DNA of 64,000 bases from Hoeflea_A sp965204935. Its GTDB lineage: Bacteria; Pseudomonadota; Alphaproteobacteria; Rhizobiales; Rhizobiaceae. Position 1 is the stretch's first letter. The number at the start of each line of letters is the position of its first letter. The position numbers and the translations under genes are program-made. The notes beneath the pieces are model-generated. The model searched no databases and was not told the origin of the DNA. It worked only from the letters and a program-made list of their open reading frames with translations. The stretch lies in assembly GCF_965204935.1 (NCBI RefSeq), contig NZ_CBDBFO010000002.1. The stretch is one strand, 5' to 3'. Shown in pieces: positions 34,531-43,201 of the stretch.

Positions 34531-34971
34531 TTAATGCACTGTTATTGTTATCACTTCCGATGTGACCGGCTTGTCATGAGGAATGTGATTCATGTCGCCG
34601 AGGACAAGTTGAAGGGTGTGCGTTCCCGGTGAAAGTTCAACCTGAGCCTCCGTCTGTCCGGCGCCATAATGCACGTGGTTTTCGTCTGCCGGAATGCTGT
34701 AAAGCAGTTCGTCGGCACCTTCTTCGCCCTGTCCGAGCGGGGGGCGATCGACGAACAGATGATGGTGGCCGGTATTGGGCAGTTCGGTTCCGGCGGGCGC
34801 AATGCCCATGCCGCTCAATCCGAACCGGATCAGCACCGGTGACGTCACCGTGTCACCGTCTTTCAGATTGATAAAGTAGACCTTTGCGCCTTCCGCAGAC
34901 GGCGTTTCACCGGCGAATGCTGCGCCGGACAAGACCAATGCGGCGGCAATCGCTAATGTGACTTTGTTCAT
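34531..34971 (-). CDS. DUF4399 periplasmic protein
   Basis: 146 residues with a signal peptide (LAIAAALVLSGAAFAGE). The mature part holds the DUF4399 pattern: KVYFINLKDGDTVTSPVLIRFGLSGMGIAPAGTELPNTGHHHLFVDRPP, then NHVHYGAGQTEAQVELSPGTHTLQLVLGDMNHIPH. The many His residues (GHHHL, NHVHYG, NHIPH) suggest a metal site, perhaps copper. ATG at 34971 with GAGGGAA upstream. Function in the periplasm is not known. Confidence 0.85.
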   Translation of the reverse strand: MNKVTLAIAAALVLSGAAFAGETPSAEGAKVYFINLKDGDTVTSPVLIRFGLSGMGIAPAGTELPNTGHHHLFVDRPPLGQGEEGADELLYSIPADENHVHYGAGQTEAQVELSPGTHTLQLVLGDMNHIPHDKPVTSEVITITVH

Positions 34972-35155
34972 GATTCCCTCATCGTTAAATCGGCTCCGCC
35001 CCCGGGTATCCGTTGCCGTCCTTGGTGGCGCCGAATACATCAACAACGTAGGAAGGGACCCGGCCCGCTGCAATGCGATCGGCACAGGCTGGGCGGTAAT
35101 TTCGACACGAATTTTGTGCAACAGGTGCTGATGGAAGCGGAGTGGAGACCGTCAA

Positions 35156-35959
35156 ATGAAGCGACTGTTAATCCCGCTGGTGATGATCCTGACGATCGCG
35201 TCAACCGCGGCCAAGAGTACCGATAGTCCGACAATGACCGATCATCCGGAATTGGCGAAAGCGTTCAGCGAGCGAAATGTCGATGGTGCGTTCGTGCTCC
35301 TGGATGTGGCTGCAAACGAGCTGCACGCCGTCAACCCATCGCGGCTCGCGCAGCGACGGTTTCCCGCCTCGACATTCAAGATCGCAAACAGCCTCATTGC
35401 CCTGGAGACGGGTGCGGTGCGCGACGAGAACGAGATCATCCCCTATGGCGGCAAACCGCAACCGGTCAAGGCCTGGGAGCGGGACATGTCCATGCGCGCG
35501 GCCGTTCGCGTATCCAATGTGCCGGTGTTCCAGGAACTCGCAAACCGCATCGGTGCCGACGCCTATGCTCAGTGGCTCGAAAAACTGGATTATGGAAACC
35601 GCATGACGGGCGGCAACAAGGAGGCGTTCTGGCTGCGCGGACCGCTTGAGATCAGCCCGCTCGAGCAGGTGGAATTCGTCGCGGCGCTTGCCAGGGGCAC
35701 GCTGCCCGCTTCTTCAGAGAACCAGGCGACCGTTCGCGATATGCTGCTCATTGAACGGCGCGGTGCGGCAACGCTTTACGGGAAATCCGGCTGGAGTACG
35801 TCAACAAATCCACAGATCGGATGGTGGGTTGGGTGGATTGAGCACGGTGAGGCGATTTTCGTCTTCGCGCTGACCATTGATGTCGCCGACCGCAGCGATG
35901 TCGACCAGCGTGAGCCGCTCGTGCGCGCGTTGTTGAAAGCGCTGGATGTCTATGGCTGA
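35156..35959 (+). CDS. Class D beta-lactamase (OXA-like)
   Basis: 267 residues, with a signal peptide up to about residue 19. Active-site motifs of class D enzymes are complete: Ser72-Thr-Phe-Lys75 (FPASTFKIANS), Ser120-Asn-Val (RVSNVPVFQ), Tyr146-Gly-Asn (DYGNRM) and Lys210-Ser-Gly (YGKSGWS). FWLRGPLEISPLEQVEF carries the conserved W/P-L-E-I-S-P block. Lys75 would be carbamylated. Hydrolysis of penicillins or oxacillin is likely. No integron or mobile element is next to it, so it looks like an intrinsic chromosomal gene. The exact spectrum cannot be predicted. Confidence 0.9.
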   Translation: MKRLLIPLVMILTIASTAAKSTDSPTMTDHPELAKAFSERNVDGAFVLLDVAANELHAVNPSRLAQRRFPASTFKIANSLIALETGAVRDENEIIPYGGKPQPVKAWERDMSMRAAVRVSNVPVFQELANRIGADAYAQWLEKLDYGNRMTGGNKEAFWLRGPLEISPLEQVEFVAALARGTLPASSENQATVRDMLLIERRGAATLYGKSGWSTSTNPQIGWWVGWIEHGEAIFVFALTIDVADRSDVDQREPLVRALLKALDVYG

Positions 35960-36171
35960 CCGCAATTTGCCCGCTATGCGTTCCAGCATCGAGTTTCCGT
36001 ACCGTGCGCAAGTACAGAGCAAGTCTCGCGGATGCCCATCGGCCGGAGAGCGCATGCGTGTCACCAAACCGGCCGGCAATTGACGTTGCTGGGGCATCCC
36101 CTAGTTGATTGCCTTGACGTAGAATGACCTCCCCGGGCTCCGCCTGCACGGGGTCCAGCAGGGAGATGACC

Positions 36172-36843
36172 ATGCACATTCGCGATGATTTCTCGAGCCG
36201 CGCCGTCGTGTTGCCGGAAGATTACGAATGGGTTCATTCGCCGGCAAACGGTGTTGACCGGATGATGCTTGACCGCATCGGCGATGAGGTGGCACGGGCG
36301 ACGACGATTGTACGCTTTGCGCCCAATTCCTATTTCGACGCGCATACGCATGGCGGCGGCGAGGAATATCTGGTCCTCGATGGCGTATTTTCGGACCAGA
36401 GCGGTGACTTCGCTGCCGGGAGCTACGTCCGCAATCCGATCGGCACGAGCCACAAGCCCCATACGGACGATGGCTGCACGATCTTCGTCAAGCTGTACCA
36501 GTTCGACGAATCGGATCAGGATCAATTCCACATCGATACCGGCAGCGCGGCATTCGAGCCCGGTCCCTCTGAAGGGATATCAATCTTGCCGCTCCATCAA
36601 ACGGCAAATGAAACAGTGGCGCTTTGGCGCTTCGAACCCGGCACCAAAGGGTCCAGCCATCAACATCCGGGCGGCGAGGAAATCCTCGTTCTGGAGGGCA
36701 CACTACAGGATGAGCTCGGCAGCTACCCAGCGGGAAGCTGGATCCGGAGCCCGCATCTTTCCCAACACACGCCCTTTTCCGAGGAGGGATGCCTTTTCTA
36801 CGTGAAGAGCGGTCACCTGGCTCCATCATCCGCGAAGGATTGA
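36172..36843 (+). CDS. Two-domain cupin, ChrR-like anti-sigma/cupin protein
   Basis: 223 residues with two cupin units. The first has FAPNSYFDAHTHGGGEEYLVLDGVFSDQSGDFAAGSYVRNPIGTSHKPHTDDGC. The second has FEPGTKGSSHQHPGGEEILVLEGTLQDELGSYPAGSWIRSPHLSQHTPFSEEGC. Each holds a full metal-binding set (H-x-H, E, H). It matches the cupin part of ChrR-type proteins but lacks the N-terminal zinc anti-sigma domain. ATG at 36172 follows AGGGAG at 6 nt; an ATG two codons earlier is too close. Convergent with the hydrolase gene. Confidence 0.85.
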   Translation: MHIRDDFSSRAVVLPEDYEWVHSPANGVDRMMLDRIGDEVARATTIVRFAPNSYFDAHTHGGGEEYLVLDGVFSDQSGDFAAGSYVRNPIGTSHKPHTDDGCTIFVKLYQFDESDQDQFHIDTGSAAFEPGPSEGISILPLHQTANETVALWRFEPGTKGSSHQHPGGEEILVLEGTLQDELGSYPAGSWIRSPHLSQHTPFSEEGCLFYVKSGHLAPSSAKD

Positions 36844-36861
36844 AGCCAGGGCCAACATCCC

Positions 36862-37797
36862 TCAGGCCAGCCCGGCAAGAATGTTCGCGAGCTCAGCAGG
36901 CTTGGCGAACATCACCTCGTGTGAAGCCTCGATATCGATCAATTCGGTCGGGTTTGACGACCATGTGGCGTTCATGTCGGCAACGATCGCCGCGCCGGTG
37001 GCCGGAACAACCGTCTGGTCCTGGGTGCAGCGGATATAGGTGCGCTTGATCCCGGCAAATCCGTCAGCGAACTCGGCGGTTTCGCCGTATATCGACACCG
37101 GCGCATCGGGTGTCAGCATGTGCATAACCGTGGTAAGCAGACCTTCATCGACATCGGCGGCGAGTGCTTCCCTGAGAACGGCGAGGTATTCGGGATCGGT
37201 CGACCGTGTATCGATCCGCAAGGCGCCGACAACCGCGGGATCAGCAACCAGCGCGGGGCCAAGCTTGCTGTTCTTTTGCTGCTCCTCAAGCTGCAGGTAT
37301 GCGCCCGCAGGCTTGCCAGGCATCGGCGCGAGGGCGGCGATGTAGACCAGTCCGTCAAACGCCTGCGGCTGGCCGGCCGCGGCAAAGGTGATCGGAACAC
37401 CGCCCATCGAATGGCCGACCGCGACGACCTTTTGTGCCCCGGCGGCGCGCGCCCGCTCCGCACCGTCCACAACGGCGGCGGCATATTCACCAATGCCGAT
37501 ACCCGCCAGCGGCGAAGGATCAGCCGCAAATGCGGCGGCGTCCAGCGGCCGCGCCGCGAATGTTCCGGGCAAACGGGCATTCAGGCCGTGTCCGGGCAAG
37601 TCGATTGCAATGGTCATGTGGCCAGCGCGGTTGAGGATCGGCTCGACCTGTCCCCAACACCAGCCGCCGTGCCATGAGCCGTGTACGAAGACAAAGGCGG
37701 TGCCCGATGTGGCCTGGGCGCTGGCTGGTTGCAAACCCGCTGCCGCCATCATCGTCGTGCCGGCGGCTGCACCTTTCAGAAATCCGCGTCTGTCCAT
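36862..37797 (-). CDS. Alpha/beta hydrolase with Tat signal
   Basis: 311 residues. The start MDRRGFLKGAAAGTTMMAAAG is a twin-arginine signal (RRGFLK), so the folded enzyme is exported. The fold: FVFVHGSWHGGWCWGQVEPIL, nucleophile elbow AVGHSMGGVP, later acid region and IEASHEVMFAKP with the catalytic His. Similar to salicylate/methyl-ester esterases (HNL-like). ATG at 37797 with GGAGGAG upstream; the frame extends further but without signal. Confidence 0.88.
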   Translation of the reverse strand: MDRRGFLKGAAAGTTMMAAAGLQPASAQATSGTAFVFVHGSWHGGWCWGQVEPILNRAGHMTIAIDLPGHGLNARLPGTFAARPLDAAAFAADPSPLAGIGIGEYAAAVVDGAERARAAGAQKVVAVGHSMGGVPITFAAAGQPQAFDGLVYIAALAPMPGKPAGAYLQLEEQQKNSKLGPALVADPAVVGALRIDTRSTDPEYLAVLREALAADVDEGLLTTVMHMLTPDAPVSIYGETAEFADGFAGIKRTYIRCTQDQTVVPATGAAIVADMNATWSSNPTELIDIEASHEVMFAKPAELANILAGLA

Positions 37798-37841
37798 GTT
37801 CTCCTCCCATATTGTGTCATTTGCGTCGGCGTTATTATAAT

Positions 37842-37865
37842 CCGTTATCCAAAGTGCCGTTATCC
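37842..37865. promoter_or_regulatory. Direct repeat in the hydrolase/AraC divergent spacer
   Basis: CCGTTATCC occurs twice (37842-37850 and 37857-37865), start to start 15 bp. AraC-type proteins often bind direct repeats, and the AraC gene begins 52 bp away while the hydrolase is divergent. A target site for this regulator is therefore plausible. Confidence 0.45.
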
Positions 37866-37917
37866 GCAACGCGTCGGCTGCGGATCAGTGCGGAACTAAA
37901 AAAAGGAAATCCAGTCA

Positions 37918-38913
37918 GTGAGTTACGCGCCGGATTGCCCTGAAAACGAAACCCGGATTGCAGCGCGTGATCAGCGGTTCGACGATTTCGACGCACAATC
38001 CGAGCAGCTCAGCGGGCACGACCAGCAGTATTGCCAGCTTTCTTCCGGAGGCTTCCGCGGCCGGTTCGTTTCGGCCTTTCTGGACGACGGCGTCTCCTTG
38101 CATCTGGAGACGGCCAACCAGGCGCTCGAGCAGCATGTCGGCTGTCCCCGGGACACGGTCAACATCGGTCTGGTCATCGACGGCGACCGGCCATTTGTCG
38201 TCAACGGTGAACCGCTTGATCAGACAGGCATGCTGATCACCCCGCCCGGTGCTGAACTCAGTATGTTCAGCCCGGCCGGTGCGACGATCTTGGCGATTTG
38301 CCTGGATCATGAACGCATAAGGGCGTGGAGCGCTAATGAGAACCTGCAGGATCCCTTCGCGATTTCCCGGAACCACGTATCGGTCCAGAATGCGCCCATG
38401 CTCGCCGACAGCCTGCGCAAAAGCGCGCTGCGGATCGTTCGGGCGATCCTCCAGACCGAAGAACCGGAAGATACCTGGGCGGAGGACGTTCCTGTCGGCA
38501 GACGGTTCACGTCGGCCGTCCTCGCCCAACTGACACTCAACCAGGCACTTTCCTCCTGGGATCGCCCGACCGCCAGTGAGGGTTCTGCTGTGTTTGAACG
38601 GGCTCGAGCACTGCTCCTGCAGATGCCGGACGGTGACATCGACTACACCATGCTGCGCGCTGAACTTGGATGCAGCGAACGAACCATCCAGAAATCTTTC
38701 TTGCGGTATACGGATATGAGCCCGACCCAATATCTTCGCACCGTAAGGCTCAACCGCGTGCGCCGGATGCTGATGTCCAAGTCACATAGAGCCAGCTCAA
38801 TCGGAGATCTGGCTGCCCGCAGCGGATTTTGGAACTGGAGCCGTTTTTCGGGTTTCTACAAGAAACAGTTCGACGAACTGCCTTCCGAAACCCGGCTCCG
38901 GGCACTGTCATAA
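37918..38913 (+). CDS. AraC family transcriptional regulator
   Basis: 331 residues. The N-terminal sensing part is cupin-like with DGVSLHLETANQALEQHVGCPRDTVNIGLVIDGD. The C-terminal double helix-turn-helix is YTMLRAELGCSERTIQKSFLRYTDMSPTQYLRTVRLNRVRRMLMS ... SIGDLAARSGFWNWSRFSGFYKKQFDELPSETR, the ToxR/PocR-like branch. GTG start. It probably controls the divergent Tat-exported hydrolase. Confidence 0.88.
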   Translation: MSYAPDCPENETRIAARDQRFDDFDAQSEQLSGHDQQYCQLSSGGFRGRFVSAFLDDGVSLHLETANQALEQHVGCPRDTVNIGLVIDGDRPFVVNGEPLDQTGMLITPPGAELSMFSPAGATILAICLDHERIRAWSANENLQDPFAISRNHVSVQNAPMLADSLRKSALRIVRAILQTEEPEDTWAEDVPVGRRFTSAVLAQLTLNQALSSWDRPTASEGSAVFERARALLLQMPDGDIDYTMLRAELGCSERTIQKSFLRYTDMSPTQYLRTVRLNRVRRMLMSKSHRASSIGDLAARSGFWNWSRFSGFYKKQFDELPSETRLRALS

Positions 38914-39004
38914 CGTGCCGTTTGCCAATTGGCATTGTCATCAAAATACCGAACCGGTATATCCGGTTTCATTTCCAGAAACATTGGTGAAGGGGTGTGG
39001 CGAC

Positions 39005-39382
39005 GTGAAGCGCGAGCCGAACTACGCCATTTCCCGAAACAAAAGCGGACAGTCCATGTTCGATACGGAGTTCATTTTCGAAGAACTGCCGCTGACAATC
39101 GGCGAGACGGAGTTTGCCATGTGCTCCGGGACCGCCCTGCTTGAGGGGGAGGCCGGCATGCATGATTACGGTTTCGCGGTGACCGGGATCGTGCTTGAAG
39201 GCAATCTGGTGGGGAACTATCGCGACAAGAGAGACATTCGCCTGTCACGCTGCACGGATGATCCCTACTGCGCGCTGCTCTTTCGCCAACTCGCTGAGCG
39301 CATCGAATCCGACCGGGCTGCCGCGGAGCATTTTTATCACGCGGTGCGCGAACACCGAGCGATGCGGACATTACTTGGGTAA
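39005..39382 (+). CDS. Small hypothetical protein
   Basis: 125 residues from a GTG at 39005 (the frame opens earlier at 38915, and a later ATG at 39056 is also possible). No signal or membrane segment. FDTEFIFEELPLTIGETEFAMCSGTALLEGEAGMHDYGFAVTGIVLEGN is acidic and beta-prone and looks like a real protein, but I do not recognise a family. It has a helical C-terminus (LLFRQLAERIESDRAAAEHFYHAVREHRAM). The start is unsafe. Confidence 0.5.
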   Translation: MKREPNYAISRNKSGQSMFDTEFIFEELPLTIGETEFAMCSGTALLEGEAGMHDYGFAVTGIVLEGNLVGNYRDKRDIRLSRCTDDPYCALLFRQLAERIESDRAAAEHFYHAVREHRAMRTLLG

Positions 39383-39483
39383 TATTGGCGATTTACATTG
39401 ACTGTCAAAGTCACGCCGCAAACGGCTGGAAGAGTTGCAAGCAAAGGCTGCATGCCCGCCAACAGCACAATGGAGAGGATCGA

Positions 39484-40071
39484 ATGCGCAATCTATTGCT
39501 GATGACCATAACACTGGCCTGCACAACTTTCGCGGTGACTGCTTTTGCCCAGGTACCGACACACGCACAGCAGCAGGCCATCCGGTCAAGCTGCGTTGCT
39601 GACTACAAGGCCAATTGCTCCAGTGTGCCCACCGGCGGCATGGACGCCCTTGTTTGCCTGGAGCAACACGAAGCGAAACTGTCGCCAGCGTGCAAGTCGG
39701 CTGTCGAAGCGGTCGATCACAGCTCGGCATCGAGTGCCCCGGCAGCAACCACAGCCGCTGCATCGGCTGCAAGTGAGGCCAAGCCGGCCGAAAGCAGCAG
39801 CGAGGGCACCACGGCAGAAGCGCCGAAGGCCGAAGCGGCAACGTCCGCCGCGACCACGACGTCTCAGGCATCGTCCGCCGGCAGACCGGCGATGTCGCTG
39901 CGTCAGGAAATGCGCCTCGCTGCCCGTTCCTGCGCGCGCGACTACCGGGTGCTTTGTCCCAACCTGCCTGTCGGTCAGGGCAATATCCTGTTTTGCCTGA
40001 AGGTGCACGAACAGCACTTGTCACGGGGCTGCCGCACAGCGCTCGAGGAAGCCGGCGAGATTCTTCAGTAA
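39484..40071 (+). CDS. Secreted Cys-rich-repeat (GLG1-like) protein
   Basis: 195 residues, signal peptide of about 22 residues (TITLACTTFAVTAFAQ). Two units of the cysteine-rich GLG1 repeat follow: CVADYKANCSSVPTGGMDALVCLEQHEAKLSPAC and CARDYRVLCPNLPVGQGNILFCLKVHEQHLSRGC. An Ala/Ser/Thr/Glu-rich low-complexity linker of about 65 residues separates them. Each unit holds four Cys likely bound as two disulfides. Periplasmic or surface. GGAGAGGATC before the ATG. Function unknown. Confidence 0.85.
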   Translation: MRNLLLMTITLACTTFAVTAFAQVPTHAQQQAIRSSCVADYKANCSSVPTGGMDALVCLEQHEAKLSPACKSAVEAVDHSSASSAPAATTAAASAASEAKPAESSSEGTTAEAPKAEAATSAATTTSQASSAGRPAMSLRQEMRLAARSCARDYRVLCPNLPVGQGNILFCLKVHEQHLSRGCRTALEEAGEILQ

Positions 40072-40099
40072 GGGGAGCCGTCGGAGCGCCGACAGGAGG

Positions 40100-40777
40100 T
40101 CATTCTTGCTGTCGGCCCTTTCGTTCCAGCAGAAATTCGATCAGGGCCTGCTTGGCTCCCTGGATGTGCTGTCGCGTGCGTTCGGCGGCCAGAGCGCCAT
40201 CACCCGCCTCACAGGCGGCCAGGATGCCGATGTGCTCGCGATTGGCTAGATCCATCCCGTCCGTCATCAGTAGTTGGGCTCTCAAATAGCGTTCAACACG
40301 GTCGAGCGCGTTGTCTATAACCTTAAGGTGGTAGACGAGCCCGCTGTCGCGGTAGAGCGCGTAGTGAAAGCGACGGTTGAGTTCTCCCCATTCGAGCGGA
40401 TTGCTGCTGTCCATAAAATCCTGGAAATGCTGCCGTGCCTCAAGAAGCGCGGCGGGCGTCATTTTCGGGACCGATGCGGCAATGACCTCACTTTCGAGGA
40501 GGCTGCGGAAGTCGAAAATCTCCGCCGCTTCAACGGCGGACAAGCCTGCGACCACAGCACCGCGGTAACGCCGGCTCTCCACCAGACCCTGCTGCTCGAG
40601 ACGTGTAAGCGCTTCGCGAACCGGTATGCGGCTGGTGTTGAAAAGCGTGGCGATCTCGTCCTGGCGCAGAGGATCGCCGTCGTTGAGCTCACCTTCGATG
40701 ATCGCCTGTCGGAGGGAATCGAAAATGATGGATGACGCTGATGTCGTCTTGCCGATATCTACAGCCCTGAGCTTCAA
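40100..40777 (-). CDS. GntR family regulator (FadR subgroup)
   Basis: 225 residues. Winged helix: IIFDSLRQAIIEGELNDGDPLRQDEIATLFNTSRIPVREALTRLEQQGLVESRRYRGAVV. The FCD effector domain follows with metal ligands likely in ELNRRFHYALY and the NREHIGIL stretch. It is divergent from the DHDPS-type and FAD-oxidase genes, with a perfect palindrome between them. It most likely represses that set until the substrate is present. Confidence 0.92.
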   Translation of the reverse strand: MKLRAVDIGKTTSASSIIFDSLRQAIIEGELNDGDPLRQDEIATLFNTSRIPVREALTRLEQQGLVESRRYRGAVVAGLSAVEAAEIFDFRSLLESEVIAASVPKMTPAALLEARQHFQDFMDSSNPLEWGELNRRFHYALYRDSGLVYHLKVIDNALDRVERYLRAQLLMTDGMDLANREHIGILAACEAGDGALAAERTRQHIQGAKQALIEFLLERKGRQQE

Positions 40778-40898
40778 CCCAATTCTCCGATCTTGTCAGC
40801 CAACATATTCATTTAAAATACTTTTTCTACGTCCAGCCTGCATCGCAAATGGTCCGCCGTCGACCATTCATACCATAATCTCCGATTTTAGGATATTG

Positions 40899-40916
40899 AA
40901 TATTGGATCCAATATT
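40899..40916. promoter_or_regulatory. GntR/FadR operator palindrome
   Basis: AATATTGGATCCAATATT is a perfect 18-bp palindrome between the divergent GntR gene and the DHDPS-like gene (63 bp before its ATG). FadR-subgroup proteins bind short palindromes of this kind (for example TTGGATCCAA cores). Further AATATTGATA-like sequence surrounds it. Confidence 0.75.
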
Positions 40917-40978
40917 GATACTGATCGCCTCAGACGGTCTGAAAGACCGGCGCTTTCTCAAAGAGAACGAGGTTCGAC

Positions 40979-41872
40979 ATGTGGCAAGGTGTCATTCCGG
41001 CGGTTACGACCAAATTCAAGGAGGACGGCAGTCTCGACCACGCCGAGATGGAACGCTGCTTCAACCTTCAGATGGACGCAGGATGTCACGGGCTGGTTGC
41101 CTGCGGTTCGCTCGGTGAAGGCAATATGCTGTCCCAGGAGGAGCGTCTGGCGGTGCTGCGCCTTTGCAAGGAAGCGACCAAGGAAAAACCGGCACTCCTG
41201 ACGATCTCGGAAGCAGGAACGCGGGAGGCATGCGCGCTGGCCGAACAGGCGGCGTCGGCAGGTGCTGACGGAGTGATGATCGTTCCCTCCCCGATCTATC
41301 ACACGAACAGAACCGAGACGATCGCCAATCTGCGGGCAATCGCCGAGGCCGCCGACCTGCCGGTGATGATCTATTCAAACCGCGTCGGCTACCGGGTCGA
41401 CGTAACGCCGGACATGATGGAAGAGCTTGCTGACGATGCGCGCTTTGTCGCGGTCAAGGAAAGCTCCGACGACATCCGCCGAACGACGGAGATCTTCAAT
41501 CGGCTCGGGGACCGCTACGCGGTCTTCACGGGGGTCGACAACCTTGCCTTTGAAGCGTTGACAGCCGGCGCCGTCGGCTGGATCGCCGGCCTCGTTGTCG
41601 CATTTCCGAGAGAAACGGTTGCCATCTACGAGCTGATACTTCAGCAGCGGTACAATGAAGCGCTTGAAATCTATCGCTGGTTCCGCCCCCTGCTCGACCT
41701 GGATGTGTCGACATTCCTGGTGCAGCAGATCAAGCTGGCGGAGGTTATCGAAATACAATCCAACGATCGTGTGCGCCTGCCACGCTTGCCGCTATCGGGT
41801 GAGCACCGGGCAAAAGTCGAGCACATAGTGAAAGTTGCAATTGAATGCCGTCCAACTTTGCCGCAATTTTGA
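40979..41872 (+). CDS. DHDPS/NAL-family aldolase or deaminase
   Basis: 297 residues, an intact TIM barrel. The Schiff-base Lys is in FVAVKESSDD and the partner Tyr in VMIYSNRVGY. GACGSLGEG-like VACGSLGEGNMLS near the start forms the phosphate/carboxylate site. True dapA is unlikely. With a GntR regulator upstream and a D-amino-acid oxidase-like gene downstream the best match is 1-pyrroline-4-hydroxy-2-carboxylate deaminase of hydroxyproline catabolism. That is inferred from context and not read from residues. Confidence 0.82.
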   Translation: MWQGVIPAVTTKFKEDGSLDHAEMERCFNLQMDAGCHGLVACGSLGEGNMLSQEERLAVLRLCKEATKEKPALLTISEAGTREACALAEQAASAGADGVMIVPSPIYHTNRTETIANLRAIAEAADLPVMIYSNRVGYRVDVTPDMMEELADDARFVAVKESSDDIRRTTEIFNRLGDRYAVFTGVDNLAFEALTAGAVGWIAGLVVAFPRETVAIYELILQQRYNEALEIYRWFRPLLDLDVSTFLVQQIKLAEVIEIQSNDRVRLPRLPLSGEHRAKVEHIVKVAIECRPTLPQF

Positions 41873-41941
41873 CGCGCGAAAATAGAATATTGCGCTGGCC
41901 TCCGTGACGGAGCACGGAGGGCGGGGATCATTGGGCATATT

Positions 41942-43201
41942 ATGGCAATTGCAGGCGACAGCCGGCCGGATATTATTGTTGTCGGCGCTGGTATTGTAGG
42001 ACTTTCAGCAGCTTTTTCCCTTCAGCATAAAGGCTATTCCGTCCTGATTCTTGACCGCACTGGGCCGGCGGCAGAGGCTTCGCGCGGCAATGCCGGCGCC
42101 TTCGCCTTCTCCGACATCATCCCTCTTGCGACACCCGGCATCATGCGCAAGGCGCCACGATGGCTCCTGGATCCCCTGGGTCCGCTTTCCATCCCGCCGC
42201 GATACGCGGTGAAACTGCTGCCGTGGATGATACGGTTCTGGCGGGCCTGCCATCCGGAACGCGTCGAAAGCGGGATTTACGCGCAGTCCGACCTGATGAA
42301 CCTTTCGAAACACGCCCTGCTGCCGTTTCTGAAAAAAACCGGTACCGGCAGCATGCTGCGGCGCGATGGCAATCTTCAACTTTACGAAAGCCGGACGGAG
42401 TTCGAGGAGTCCCTGCCCTACTGGGACATCAAGGAGCGCTGCGCCGTCCCTTTCGAGCATATTCACGGCTCCTTTGCCATTTCGGAGTATCAGCCGGGTC
42501 TCGACAAGCGTTTCGTGTCGGCCACCTATACACCTGAATGGTACTCCATTTCCGATCCGCTGGAGTTCGCCCTGACAATCGCCGACATTATCGACAACCG
42601 CGGCGGGCGGCTCGAAACCGGTGAAGCCGTCGCGATCACCACTCAGAGCGATGGTGCCGGGGTCAAATGCGCCGACGGGCGGCAGTTCAGCGCCGACAAG
42701 GTCATCGTTTGCGCCGGCGCCTGGTCCCACAAACTCGCTGCGACGCTCGGCGAGCGGATACCGCTCGAGACCGAGCGCGGCTACAACACCACGCTTGCCG
42801 ATCAAGACATCGAACTACGCACCCAATTGACGTTTGGGGCCCATGGCTTCGTGGTTTCCAAACTGGGCAACGGTATCCGGGTCGGCGGCGCGGTCGAACT
42901 CGGCGGTCTTGACACACCGCCGAATTTCAAGCGCGCTGATGCGCTGCTGGCGAAAGCGAAGTCGTTTCTTCCCGACCTAAAGACAGAGGGCGGCACGCAA
43001 TGGATGGGTTTCAGGCCGTCCCTGCCGGACACATTACCGGTGATCGGCACGTCCAGGCAAAGCGACGATGTCATCTATGCATTCGGACATGGTCATTTGG
43101 GGCTGACGCAATCTGCCGGAACGGCGATGCTGGTGACCGAACTGGTGGATGGCGAGGATCCGTCAATCGACCTTCATCCCTTTCGTCCGGATCGATTTTG
43201 A
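41942..43201 (+). CDS. FAD-dependent D-amino acid dehydrogenase (DadA/hydroxyproline type)
   Basis: 419 residues. FAD-binding GxGxxG is in IIVVGAGIVGLSAAFSLQHKGYSVLILDR. ASRGNAGAFAFSDIIPLATPG is the DadA marker. The C-terminus reads MGFRPSLPDTLPVIGTSRQSDDVIYAFGHGHLGLTQSAGTA. It oxidises D-amino acids, probably cis-4-hydroxy-D-proline given the adjacent genes. It lies 69 nt after the aldolase-type gene. No epimerase or semialdehyde dehydrogenase is in the window, so the pathway is incomplete here. Confidence 0.88.
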   Translation: MAIAGDSRPDIIVVGAGIVGLSAAFSLQHKGYSVLILDRTGPAAEASRGNAGAFAFSDIIPLATPGIMRKAPRWLLDPLGPLSIPPRYAVKLLPWMIRFWRACHPERVESGIYAQSDLMNLSKHALLPFLKKTGTGSMLRRDGNLQLYESRTEFEESLPYWDIKERCAVPFEHIHGSFAISEYQPGLDKRFVSATYTPEWYSISDPLEFALTIADIIDNRGGRLETGEAVAITTQSDGAGVKCADGRQFSADKVIVCAGAWSHKLAATLGERIPLETERGYNTTLADQDIELRTQLTFGAHGFVVSKLGNGIRVGGAVELGGLDTPPNFKRADALLAKAKSFLPDLKTEGGTQWMGFRPSLPDTLPVIGTSRQSDDVIYAFGHGHLGLTQSAGTAMLVTELVDGEDPSIDLHPFRPDRF

